DNA of 5,030 bases. It comes from Candidatus Scatomorpha merdipullorum. GTDB taxonomy: Bacteria > Bacillota > Clostridia > Oscillospirales > Oscillospiraceae. Position 1 is the stretch's first letter; each line of letters starts with the position of its first letter. The translations under genes and the position numbers were made by a program. The stretch covers positions 1 through 5,030 of the forward strand of contig DVJK01000114.1 in NCBI GenBank assembly GCA_018716795.1. Direction: 5' to 3'. Shown here in pieces: positions 1 to 3,643 of this stretch. Below the pieces are notes generated by a model. It ran no database searches. It saw only the letters and a program-made list of their open reading frames with translations, and was not told where the DNA came from.

Positions 1-254
1 TACCCGCGCTCCACGGCGCGGCGGGCCGCGAGCATGGAGTCGGTGTCGTCCTTGCGCACGGGGCTGACCTCGGTGTCCGGATAGTCGGGCACGCGGCCGA
101 GGGAGTCGAAGTCGCCGAGGACGAGGTCGGGCTTCGCGCCCAGGCGCTCGAGGTGGAGTATGCCCGCGTCGGCGGCAATGACGAAATCGCCTGGGGCGGG
201 AGCAAAGCGCGCCGGAGCAAAGTCCGCCGCGCCGACGATATAGCAGCTTTTCAT
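1..254 (-). CDS. thiN: Thiamine pyrophosphokinase (thiamine diphosphokinase), N-terminal part, cut by window edge
   Basis: This cytosolic enzyme transfers pyrophosphate from ATP to thiamine, giving the cofactor thiamine diphosphate. Only the first 84 codons are present; the family is usually a little over 200 residues, so more than half lies beyond base 1. The visible part carries the family landmarks: a first strand MKSCYIVGAAD, then VIAADAG (25-31), the acidic metal/nucleotide motif PDLVLGDFDS (42-51), and KDDTDSM (68-74), matching the KDxTD motif of the catalytic domain. The usual AADGG reads AADAG here. The ATG lies one base after the TGA of the upstream glycosylase, with AGAGAGG six bases before it, so it is the last visible gene of the minus-strand operon and probably translationally coupled. 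The segment between strand 1 and VIAADAG contains a small FAPAR/FAPAP duplication. Identification is firm from motifs; the C-terminal thiamine-binding domain cannot be seen. Confidence 0.88.
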   Translation of the reverse strand, partial: MKSCYIVGAADFAPARFAPAPGDFVIAADAGILHLERLGAKPDLVLGDFDSLGRVPDYPDTEVSPVRKDDTDSMLAARRAVERG

Positions 255-255
255 C

Positions 256-771
256 TCAGACCTCTCTTCCGATAAAGCGCCAGGGCCGCACCCGGTCCTC
301 GGGCGAGGCGTAGGCTATGCCGACGCGAGGCGCGGCGCTCAGCTCCCACTCGCCCTCGCGCGGCGCGAAGTACAGCTCCGCGCCGCCGTCGACGGGAAGG
401 CCGGTGAACGCGCCCGTAATGCCGAGCGCCTTTGTGAGCCTGCCCGGGCCGGGGAAGCCCTCGCAGGCGCGCACGAGCACGCCCTGCGGCGCGCCCTCGC
501 CGCCGGTGACGGCGTTCAAAAGCCAGTGTATGCCGTAGCAGAGATAGACGTAGAAGACGCCGCCGCGCATATAGAGCGGGGCGTTGCGCTTCGTTTTCCC
601 GCGGTAGGCGTGGCAGGCGGAGTCGAGCTCGCCGCAGTAGGCCTCCGTCTCGGTTATGACGAGCGAGTTCTCCGTGCCGTCGGGCAGCGCGCGGACAATC
701 CGGCAGCCGACGAGCTCCGGCGCGACGGCGAGCGCGTCACGCTCAAAGAATTCGCGGGGAAGCCGCGTCAC
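256..771 (-). CDS. 3-methyladenine DNA glycosylase, AAG/MPG family (short form)
   Basis: A monofunctional base-excision repair enzyme that removes alkylated purines such as 3-methyladenine from DNA. Residues of human AAG that bind or process the flipped base can be placed by spacing: catalytic Glu in ETEAY (E43) with Y45, H54 in SACHAYRG, the intercalating Tyr of YVYLCYG (Y79), N86, and R101 in VLVRACEG. The C-terminal PRVGIAYA and KPWRF-like RPWRF motifs (148-166) are present. At 171 residues it is shorter than typical homologues of about 190-210: VLVRACEG runs almost straight into GPGRLTKALGI, without the roughly 15-20 residue charged loop usually found there. Translation starts at GTG 771, which overlaps the upstream TGA as GTGA (4-nt overlap), indicating coupling to the zinc-ribbon gene; no intact alternative start precedes the conserved LPREFFERD. 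The bacterial family is annotated under several names, so no symbol is given. Confidence 0.93.
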   Translation of the reverse strand: MTRLPREFFERDALAVAPELVGCRIVRALPDGTENSLVITETEAYCGELDSACHAYRGKTKRNAPLYMRGGVFYVYLCYGIHWLLNAVTGGEGAPQGVLVRACEGFPGPGRLTKALGITGAFTGLPVDGGAELYFAPREGEWELSAAPRVGIAYASPEDRVRPWRFIGREV

Positions 772-1019
772 AGCGGCTTGTTGCAGTAGGGGCAGAAGCG
801 TATGCGCATCATGCCGCTGGCGGGCAGGCTCGCGCCGCAGTGCGGGCAGCGCCAGAATATCTTGGGCAGGAGTATCATGAAGACGATGATGAGCACGAGC
901 GCGATGTAAAACGTGGTCATCTCGTGGTTGATAAGTCCGATGAAGCCCAGCAGGAAGGCGAAAAGGGACATTATCCAGCAGACGAGCGCGGCGGCGCGCG
1001 GCGGGATATTCTTTCTCAT
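768..1019 (-). CDS. Small two-TM membrane protein with C-terminal zinc ribbon (paralogue B)
   Basis: An 83-residue protein of unknown function. After a short basic N-terminus (MRKNIPPR) there are two hydrophobic helices at about 10-31 and 36-53 separated by the short turn NHEMTT. These are followed directly by a C4 zinc ribbon, WRCPHCG (C58, C61) and RFCPYC (C76, C79). The basic N-terminus and the positive charges after helix 2 suggest both ends are cytoplasmic, with the ribbon on the inner face of the membrane. The start is well supported: GGAGGT lies 8 bases before ATG 1019. The stop overlaps the glycosylase start (GTGA). It shares the FWRCPxCxxxLP...CPYCxxxL pattern with the gene at 1233-1511, so the two are probably paralogues. 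Zinc binding is inferred from the four cysteines; I know no defined substrate or partner for such proteins. Confidence 0.85.
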   Translation of the reverse strand: MRKNIPPRAAALVCWIMSLFAFLLGFIGLINHEMTTFYIALVLIIVFMILLPKIFWRCPHCGASLPASGMMRIRFCPYCNKPL

Positions 1020-1042
1020 TTATATGTACCTCCGAATTTTGA

Positions 1043-1231
1043 TTACTTGTCCAGCTGCCGGGGTATCAGCACCTCGGTGACGGCGAGCACGGCTATCGCC
1101 GCCGCCCCGGCGAACCACCACTCGAACATGACGGCGGCGGCTCCCGCGGCGAAGGCCAGCACGCTTATGACGCGGCAGACCGTGCGCACGGCGCGCTCGT
1201 GCCCGCGCAGCTTGTCCATGAGCGCCTTCAT
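1043..1231 (-). CDS. Small two-TM membrane protein without zinc ribbon
   Basis: A 62-residue hypothetical protein with a charged N-terminus (MKALMDKLRGHERAVR) and two hydrophobic segments at about 17-36 and 39-57, then a short tail LIPRQLDK. It lies between two zinc-ribbon paralogues in the same operon. Residues 18-60 align without gaps to residues 13-55 of the downstream paralogue (shared VC, S, AF, G, L-P-[KR]), about 10 identities in 43, and its stop falls exactly where the first zinc cysteine of that protein would be. It may therefore be a ribbon-less family member, but the similarity is weak and partly due to hydrophobic composition. ATG 1231 is one base after the upstream TGA and has only a weak ribosome binding site. 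ATG 1219 (MDKLRG) has AAGG five bases before it and is a possible alternative start. The operon position and small gaps support it being a real gene. Confidence 0.7.
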   Translation of the reverse strand: MKALMDKLRGHERAVRTVCRVISVLAFAAGAAAVMFEWWFAGAAAIAVLAVTEVLIPRQLDK

Positions 1232-1232
1232 A

Positions 1233-1511
1233 TCAGTCGAGCTTATTCCCGCAGTAGGGGCACTTCTTCTCGCCGAAAATGACCTTCATGGGCAGCTGCT
1301 CGTCGCACTTCGGGCAGCGCCAGAAGACGGTCAGCGCCAGCACGTCGCAGCAGATGCCGCAGCTCATGAAGATGATGCCGTATATGGCGCTGCCGAGCTT
1401 CCAGATGATGAAGCCCGCGACGAAGAGCACCACCATGGCGACGGTGCACCAGAGCAGTATTTTGACCGGGTGGTCGGCCCGGCTGGGCCTGTCCTCAGGC
1501 GGAATGTACAT
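1233..1511 (-). CDS. Small two-TM membrane protein with C-terminal zinc ribbon (paralogue A)
   Basis: A 92-residue protein of unknown function. A hydrophilic N-terminal stretch (MYIPPEDRPSRADHPVK) is followed by two hydrophobic helices at about 18-38 and 42-63, then a C4 zinc ribbon: FWRCPKCDEQLP (C66, C69) and KKCPYCGNKLD (C84, C87). The second helix holds three further cysteines in SCGICC (C51, C54, C55), which is unusual and not shared with the neighbouring paralogue. The start ATG 1511 is fixed by GGAGGT five bases upstream. It lies 13 nt after the glyoxalase stop and 1 nt before the next gene, so it is the second gene of the operon. The shared FWRCPxCxxxLP motif links it to the gene at 768-1019. 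The function cannot be deduced; a membrane-anchored cytoplasmic zinc ribbon is what the sequence shows. Confidence 0.85.
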   Translation of the reverse strand: MYIPPEDRPSRADHPVKILLWCTVAMVVLFVAGFIIWKLGSAIYGIIFMSCGICCDVLALTVFWRCPKCDEQLPMKVIFGEKKCPYCGNKLD

Positions 1512-1524
1512 GGCTTACCTCCGT

Positions 1525-1899
1525 TCAGCGCTTCTCGGGGACTATTTCAATCCAGTAGCCGTCCGGGTCCTCGATGAAATAGACGCCCATCTTCGGGTTC
1601 TCAAAGCAGACGCAGCCCATGGCGTCGTGCTTCGCCTTGGCCGCGGCGAAGTCGTCGACCTTGAAGGCGAGGTGGCTTTCATTCTCGCCGAGGTCGTAGT
1701 CGCGGTCCGCGTGCTCTTTTAGCTCCGTGAGCTCTATCTGGAAGCTCGCGGCCTCGTTGGCGAGGAAGACCAGCTTGAAGGAGCCGTCCTCGGCCTCCTT
1801 GGTCTTCACGGGCCGGAGGCCGAGCGCCTCGTCGTAGAACTTCAGGCTCCGGGCCATGTCGCGGACGTTTATGTTGCAGTGGTAAAACCGGAATGTCAT
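1525..1899 (-). CDS. gloA: Lactoylglutathione lyase / glyoxalase I (VOC family)
   Basis: A cytosolic metalloenzyme of the vicinal-oxygen-chelate superfamily. Glyoxalase I isomerises the hemithioacetal of methylglyoxal and a thiol to a thioester, the first step of methylglyoxal detoxification. The 124-residue length is close to the bacterial form, and the two beta-alpha-beta modules are visible. The four metal ligands fall where expected: H7 (FYHCNINV), E56 (FQIELTEL), H76 (ESHLAFKV) and E118 (YWIEIVP); E. coli GloA uses H5, E56, H74 and E122. The motifs SLKFYDEALGLRPV and FIEDPDGYWIEI are typical of glyoxalase I rather than other VOC enzymes. In Firmicutes the thiol partner may be bacillithiol or another thiol instead of glutathione. 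GGGAGG sits 9 bases before ATG 1899. It is the first gene of the six-gene operon, with its own promoter and a large inverted repeat just upstream. Confidence 0.9.
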   Translation of the reverse strand: MTFRFYHCNINVRDMARSLKFYDEALGLRPVKTKEAEDGSFKLVFLANEAASFQIELTELKEHADRDYDLGENESHLAFKVDDFAAAKAKHDAMGCVCFENPKMGVYFIEDPDGYWIEIVPEKR

Positions 1900-1906
1900 A
1901 TATGTA

Positions 1907-1947
1907 CGCCTCCCGTGCGGTATACTATAAGCATACCGCGGGAGGCG
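1907..1947. repeat. Long inverted repeat over the gloA ribbon binding site and promoter
   Basis: Positions 1907-1914 pair with 1940-1947 (8 bp), and 1917-1923 pair with 1933-1939 (7 bp). There is a 2-nt bulge (1915-1916) and a 9-nt loop (1924-1932). Read on the plus strand the stem is followed by TTTTT at 1949-1953, the form of an intrinsic terminator, although no plus-strand gene precedes it. Read on the minus strand the distal arm contains the gloA ribosome binding site GGGAGG and there is no T tract. Transcripts started at the predicted gloA promoter would lack the first arm, so only read-through RNA from the coat genes would fold and hide the site. Confidence 0.75.
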
Positions 1948-1958
1948 CTTTTTGGCAA
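1930..1958 (-). promoter_or_regulatory. Predicted sigma-A promoter of the gloA operon
   Basis: On the minus strand TTGCCA (1958-1953, 5 of 6 to consensus) is followed after exactly 17 bases by TATGCT (1935-1930, 4 of 6). The transcription start would be near 1923, giving a leader of about 24 bases with GGGAGG ahead of ATG 1899. The -10 element lies in and next to the loop of the inverted repeat at 1907-1947, so a protein binding that dyad would block this promoter. Confidence 0.5.
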
Positions 1959-1966
1959 GAGCATTT

Positions 1967-2221
1967 TTAGCCGCAGCAGTTCGGCTTATACTTCTGCTTG
2001 AGCTGCTGCGTGCGCTGGGCGTTGGCCTGCTCGGGCGCGTACCAGCCCTTGCGCTGCATCTCCTTGTAGAGCTCGTCCTGCATCCCGAGCTCGAAGTTGA
2101 GCGCCGTGGCGAAGGCCTGGCGCACGTTAGGCGTGCTCGCCTCTATGGCGCCGTGCATATAGAGGTCGCAGACGCCCTTCGCGGTGTTGAGCAGGTTTTC
2201 CATTATAAGCTTGTCGTCCAT
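1967..2221 (-). CDS. cotF: Spore coat protein, CotF domain (C-terminal-half type)
   Basis: An 84-residue all-helical protein of the CotF family, expected in the coat layer of the endospore. The family core is recognisable: DKLIMENLLNTAKGVCDLYM (3-22), the conserved AIEASTPNVRQAF (25-37) and the second helix MQDELYKEMQRKGWYAPEQ (47-65). A basic, glutamine-rich tail ends in NCCG; the cysteine pair (C82, C83) could take part in disulfide cross-linking, which is inference. As I recall the Bacillus subtilis CotF sequence, this protein aligns without gaps to its C-terminal half. GGAGG five bases before ATG 2221 overlaps the TGA of the upstream coat gene, so the two are translationally coupled. No T-rich terminator follows the stop; transcription may continue into the gloA region. 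The symbol reflects family membership rather than proven orthology. Confidence 0.83.
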   Translation of the reverse strand: MDDKLIMENLLNTAKGVCDLYMHGAIEASTPNVRQAFATALNFELGMQDELYKEMQRKGWYAPEQANAQRTQQLKQKYKPNCCG

Positions 2222-2231
2222 GCCTGCCTCC

Positions 2232-2405
2232 TCAGATAAGGTCGTAAAAACGGGCGTACATCTGGCTGTGCTGCTCGGCGAGCTTCGTCACGCTCTGCCT
2301 GAGCGCGCCGTCCTGAAGCATGGCCGCCGCCTCGCGGCACTGCCGGGTCAGGAACTGCGCGTGGCCGAGCGCGTCGTCAAGATACAGCGTCTCCTTCGTG
2401 GTCAT
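2232..2405 (-). CDS. Small spore coat protein resembling the CotF N-terminal half
   Basis: A 57-residue helical protein, MTTKETLYLDDALGHAQFLT onward, ending HSQMYARFYDLI. The pattern ETLYLDDALGHAQFL...LQDGALRQSVTKLAEQH is shared by small clostridial proteins found next to CotF-domain genes. It aligns without gaps, as I recall the sequence, to the N-terminal half of B. subtilis CotF (ETLEMHELVAF...VKDPQLRQ). It probably pairs with the product of the next gene in the spore coat. The longest open frame begins at GTG 2414, but that GTG is inside the ribosome binding site GAGGTGA (2417-2411). ATG 2405, five bases beyond it, is the correct start and gives the family-typical MTTKE N-terminus. The stop TGA is fused to the next gene's GGAGG. 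A sigma-G-like promoter lies immediately upstream. Confidence 0.78.
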   Translation of the reverse strand: MTTKETLYLDDALGHAQFLTRQCREAAAMLQDGALRQSVTKLAEQHSQMYARFYDLI

Positions 2406-2410
2406 GAAAA

Positions 2411-2417
2411 TCACCTC
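2411..2417 (-). promoter_or_regulatory. Ribosome binding site that decides the coat-gene start
   Basis: GAGGTGA on the minus strand ends five bases before ATG 2405. It contains the GTG (2414-2412) that would otherwise be taken as the start of a 60-residue frame, so it argues for the 57-residue protein. Confidence 0.75.
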
Positions 2418-2422
2418 GCGCG

Positions 2423-2451
2423 TAGTATGCGCGCCGAAGCGCGGAATATGC
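2423..2451 (-). promoter_or_regulatory. Possible sigma-G-type sporulation promoter for the coat gene pair
   Basis: On the minus strand GCATA (2451-2447) fits the sigma-G -35 consensus GHATR, and CATACTA (2429-2423) fits the -10 consensus CATNHTA, with a 17-base spacer (18 is usual). Position directly before spore coat genes supports it. Against it, the transcript would start near 2416, leaving a leader of only about 11 bases with the ribosome binding site at its very 5' end. Most of the spacer is a GC hairpin, so the match could be fortuitous. Confidence 0.35.
2430..2444 (-). repeat. GC hairpin with UUCG tetraloop between the regulator and coat genes
   Basis: On the minus strand CGCGC-TTCG-GCGCG forms a 5-bp stem closed by the very stable C(UUCG)G tetraloop. 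It lies downstream of the XRE stop codon and upstream of the coat gene. No U-run follows, so it is not a classical terminator; it could stabilise or pause an XRE transcript that reads into the coat genes. Confidence 0.5.
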
Positions 2452-2477
2452 GCGGCGTTGAGGCGATGTTGAAATTT

Positions 2478-2747
2478 TCAGCTTATATTTTGCGTATCTT
2501 TCGCGTTTAAAAGCTCGTCCGCGCTGACGCCCAGGACGCGGGAGAGCACCTTGAGCTCTATGTCCGTGACGAAGCGCTCGCCGCTTTCAATCCTCTGGAC
2601 GGCGTTTTTGTCCAAATCCAGGCCCTCTATCTGAAGCCGCTCCGCCAGCGCGCGCTGGGATACGCGACCGGGCATCGCCTGCCGCAGCTCGCGCACCCGC
2701 GCGCCGCAGATGTTGTTGCCGCCCTCCGGCGCTCGGTTCTTATACAT
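2478..2747 (-). CDS. XRE-family helix-turn-helix transcriptional regulator
   Basis: An 89-residue cytoplasmic DNA-binding protein made almost entirely of one Cro/C1-type HTH domain. ICGARVRELRQAM (13-25) is the first helix and SQRALAERLQ (30-39) the second. DLDKNAVQRIESGERFVTDI (44-63) contains the recognition helix, and ELKVLSRVLGVSADELL (64-80) forms the last helices. Between helices 2 and 3 it carries the extended IEGLDLDKN segment typical of one clostridial subgroup. There is no C-terminal sensor or protease domain, so ligand response, if any, must come through another partner. AAGGGG lies seven bases before ATG 2747. The gene is divergent from the ABC exporter and shares with it a 185-bp region containing two related dyads, the usual layout for an autoregulator that also controls its neighbour. 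The coat genes follow in the same direction after 72 nt. Confidence 0.88.
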   Translation of the reverse strand: MYKNRAPEGGNNICGARVRELRQAMPGRVSQRALAERLQIEGLDLDKNAVQRIESGERFVTDIELKVLSRVLGVSADELLNAKDTQNIS

Positions 2748-2760
2748 ATTCTCGCCCCTT

Positions 2761-2781
2761 TTGACACTTAGTGCTTGTCAT
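2761..2781. promoter_or_regulatory. Dyad O1, probable XRE operator
   Basis: A 21-bp site with outer arms TGACA (2762-2766) and TGTCA (2776-2780) and an inner dyad CACT-T-AGTG (2765-2773). It matches O2 at 16 of 21 positions in the same orientation. Its right arm coincides with the predicted -35 TTGTCA of the plus-strand promoter, and it covers the expected start region of the XRE transcript. Binding by the neighbouring XRE protein is inferred. Confidence 0.6.
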
Positions 2782-2803
2782 TTAGGCGATTATATGCTAT
2801 ACT
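2775..2803 (+). promoter_or_regulatory. Possible upstream promoter P1 of the ABC operon, overlapping O1
   Basis: TTGTCA (2775-2780, 5 of 6) is followed after 17 bases by TATACT (2798-2803, 5 of 6), preceded by an extended -10 TGC. The start would be near 2810, four bases before dyad O2. The -35 lies inside O1. A protein bound at both dyads would bracket this promoter. Confidence 0.5.
2789..2794 (-). promoter_or_regulatory. Possible -10 element of the XRE gene
   Basis: A perfect TATAAT on the minus strand (2794-2789) lies 41 bases before ATG 2747, with a transcription start expected near 2782. At 17-base spacing the -35 position (2817-2812, TCAAGG) is a poor match and overlaps dyad O2, so the promoter may be weak or activator-dependent. 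A chance match in this AT-rich stretch is possible. Confidence 0.4.
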
Positions 2804-2813
2804 CGAAGCCGCC

Positions 2814-2834
2814 TTGACATTCAGTGAATGTCAA
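2814..2834. promoter_or_regulatory. Dyad O2, probable XRE operator (perfect 10-bp palindrome)
   Basis: TTGACATTCA at 2814-2823 is mirrored exactly by TGAATGTCAA at 2825-2834 around a single central G, the most symmetric element in the window. It shares TTGACA, AGTG and TGTCA with O1. The centres are 53 bp apart, close to five helical turns, which would put bound dimers on the same DNA face. Confidence 0.7.
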
Positions 2835-2843
2835 AACACGATT

Positions 2844-2869
2844 AAGCCGGGTTTAGCGCTTTCCGGCTT
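2844..2869. repeat. Inverted repeat between O2 and the main ABC promoter
   Basis: AAGCCGG (2844-2850) and CCGGCTT (2863-2869) form a perfect 7-bp stem with a 12-base loop. No T-run follows on either strand, so it is not a standard terminator. Its right arm shares two bases with the -35 of promoter P2, and it would be transcribed in the leader from P1, so it could act as a regulator site or a leader hairpin. Confidence 0.5.
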
Positions 2870-2896
2870 GCCAAAATTTCAATACAAGCGTATAAT
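2868..2896 (+). promoter_or_regulatory. Main sigma-A promoter P2 of the ABC operon
   Basis: TTGCCA (2868-2873, 5 of 6) and a perfect TATAAT (2891-2896) are separated by exactly 17 bases. Transcription would start near 2903, leaving a leader of about 30 bases with GGAGGT (2922-2927) five bases ahead of ATG 2933. This is the best promoter match in the window. Confidence 0.75.
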
Positions 2897-2932
2897 CTGA
2901 CCCATATCCGCAAGGTATTACGGAGGTAAACC

Positions 2933-3643
2933 ATGACTGACGAATTGCTCCGCGTGGAGCATGTGACGAAAAATTACGGCAAAAACACTGCCAACCGCGA
3001 CATAAGCTTCGCGGTGAACGCGGGCGAGACCGCCGTCCTGCTCGGCCCCAACGGCGCGGGCAAGAGCACGATTATCAAGTGCATCGCGGGCCTCCTGCGC
3101 TTCAAGGGCGACATTTTCATCGCGGGCGAGCCGAACAAGTCGCTCGCGGCCAAGCGCCGCCTGGGCTATATACCCGAGATGCCCGCGGTCTACGAGCTTC
3201 TCACCGTGGCGGAGCACCTTGAGTTCATCCGCCGGGCCTGGCGCATGGACGACGACGGCTACGGCGACGCGCTGCTCGAGCGGCTGGAGCTCGCGGACAA
3301 GCGCGGCAAGCTGGGCCGCGAGCTCTCCAAGGGCATGCAGCAGAAGCTCTCCATCGCCTGCGCCATGGTGCACAGGCCGGACGTGTTGATATTCGACGAG
3401 CCGCTGGTCGGGCTCGACCCGCACGCCATAAAGGAGCTCAAGGCTATCTTCCGCGAGCTGCGCGCGGAGGGCCGCGCCGTGCTCATCTCCACGCACATGA
3501 TAGACTCCGTCGAGGACTACTGGGATGTCGCGCACATCATGATGAACGGCGAGTTTGCCGCGACGAGGCGCGCCGGCGAGACCGGCGGCCGCGACCTCGA
3601 GGAGCTCTTCTTCGCCATAACCGAGGGCGGTGAGCAGGCATGA
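2933..3643 (+). CDS. ABC transporter ATP-binding protein
   Basis: A 236-residue peripheral membrane ATPase that would power the permease encoded next. All nucleotide-binding motifs are present: Walker A GPNGAGKST (38-46), the Q-loop region LGYIPEMPAVYELLTV (77-92), signature LSKGMQQKLSIA (131-142), Walker B VLIFDEP (151-157), D-loop GLDP (160-163) and the switch His of ISTHMI (H188). At the Q-loop the usual Gln is Glu (E82, as in YIPE-P), seen in the subfamily of drug, bacteriocin and Na+ exporters, so it need not mean loss of activity. The C-terminal DLEELFFAIT matches exporter-type ATPases. GGAGGT five bases before ATG 2933 fixes the start. The TGA overlaps the permease ATG as ATGA, so subunit synthesis is coupled. 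The substrate is not deducible from this subunit. The gene is divergent from the XRE regulator and follows its dyads. Confidence 0.95.
   Translation: MTDELLRVEHVTKNYGKNTANRDISFAVNAGETAVLLGPNGAGKSTIIKCIAGLLRFKGDIFIAGEPNKSLAAKRRLGYIPEMPAVYELLTVAEHLEFIRRAWRMDDDGYGDALLERLELADKRGKLGRELSKGMQQKLSIACAMVHRPDVLIFDEPLVGLDPHAIKELKAIFRELRAEGRAVLISTHMIDSVEDYWDVAHIMMNGEFAATRRAGETGGRDLEELFFAITEGGEQA

Noticed and set aside
1043..1231. Middle small membrane gene as a frameshifted zinc-ribbon pseudogene
   Set aside because: Only 23 bases separate its stop from the next start, with no ribbon-coding remnant in any frame there. It looks like a complete short gene rather than a broken one.
840..1577. Long plus-strand open frame of 245 codons across the zinc-ribbon genes
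   Set aside because: It is antisense to three genes with good ribosome binding sites and recognisable motifs, its composition is typical of a reverse-frame shadow in GC-rich DNA, and it shows no known motif.
2470..2480. Short palindrome TGAAA-T-TTTCA over the XRE stop codon as an operator
   Set aside because: It is an 11-base AT-rich match inside coding sequence and the stop, unrelated to O1 and O2; easily due to chance.
2748..2932. Riboswitch or small RNA gene in the divergent intergenic region
   Set aside because: The dyads and promoter boxes explain most of the sequence, the P2 leader is only about 30 bases, and I recognise no riboswitch core or anti-terminator arrangement.
2918..3535. 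Minus-strand open frame of 205 codons opposite the ABC ATPase
   Set aside because: The opposite strand carries a complete ATPase with every nucleotide-binding motif, so this is a shadow.
2933..3643. Glu instead of Gln at the ABC Q-loop as a sign of an inactive ATPase
   Set aside because: YxPExP at this place is common in the exporter subfamily, and all other catalytic motifs are intact.
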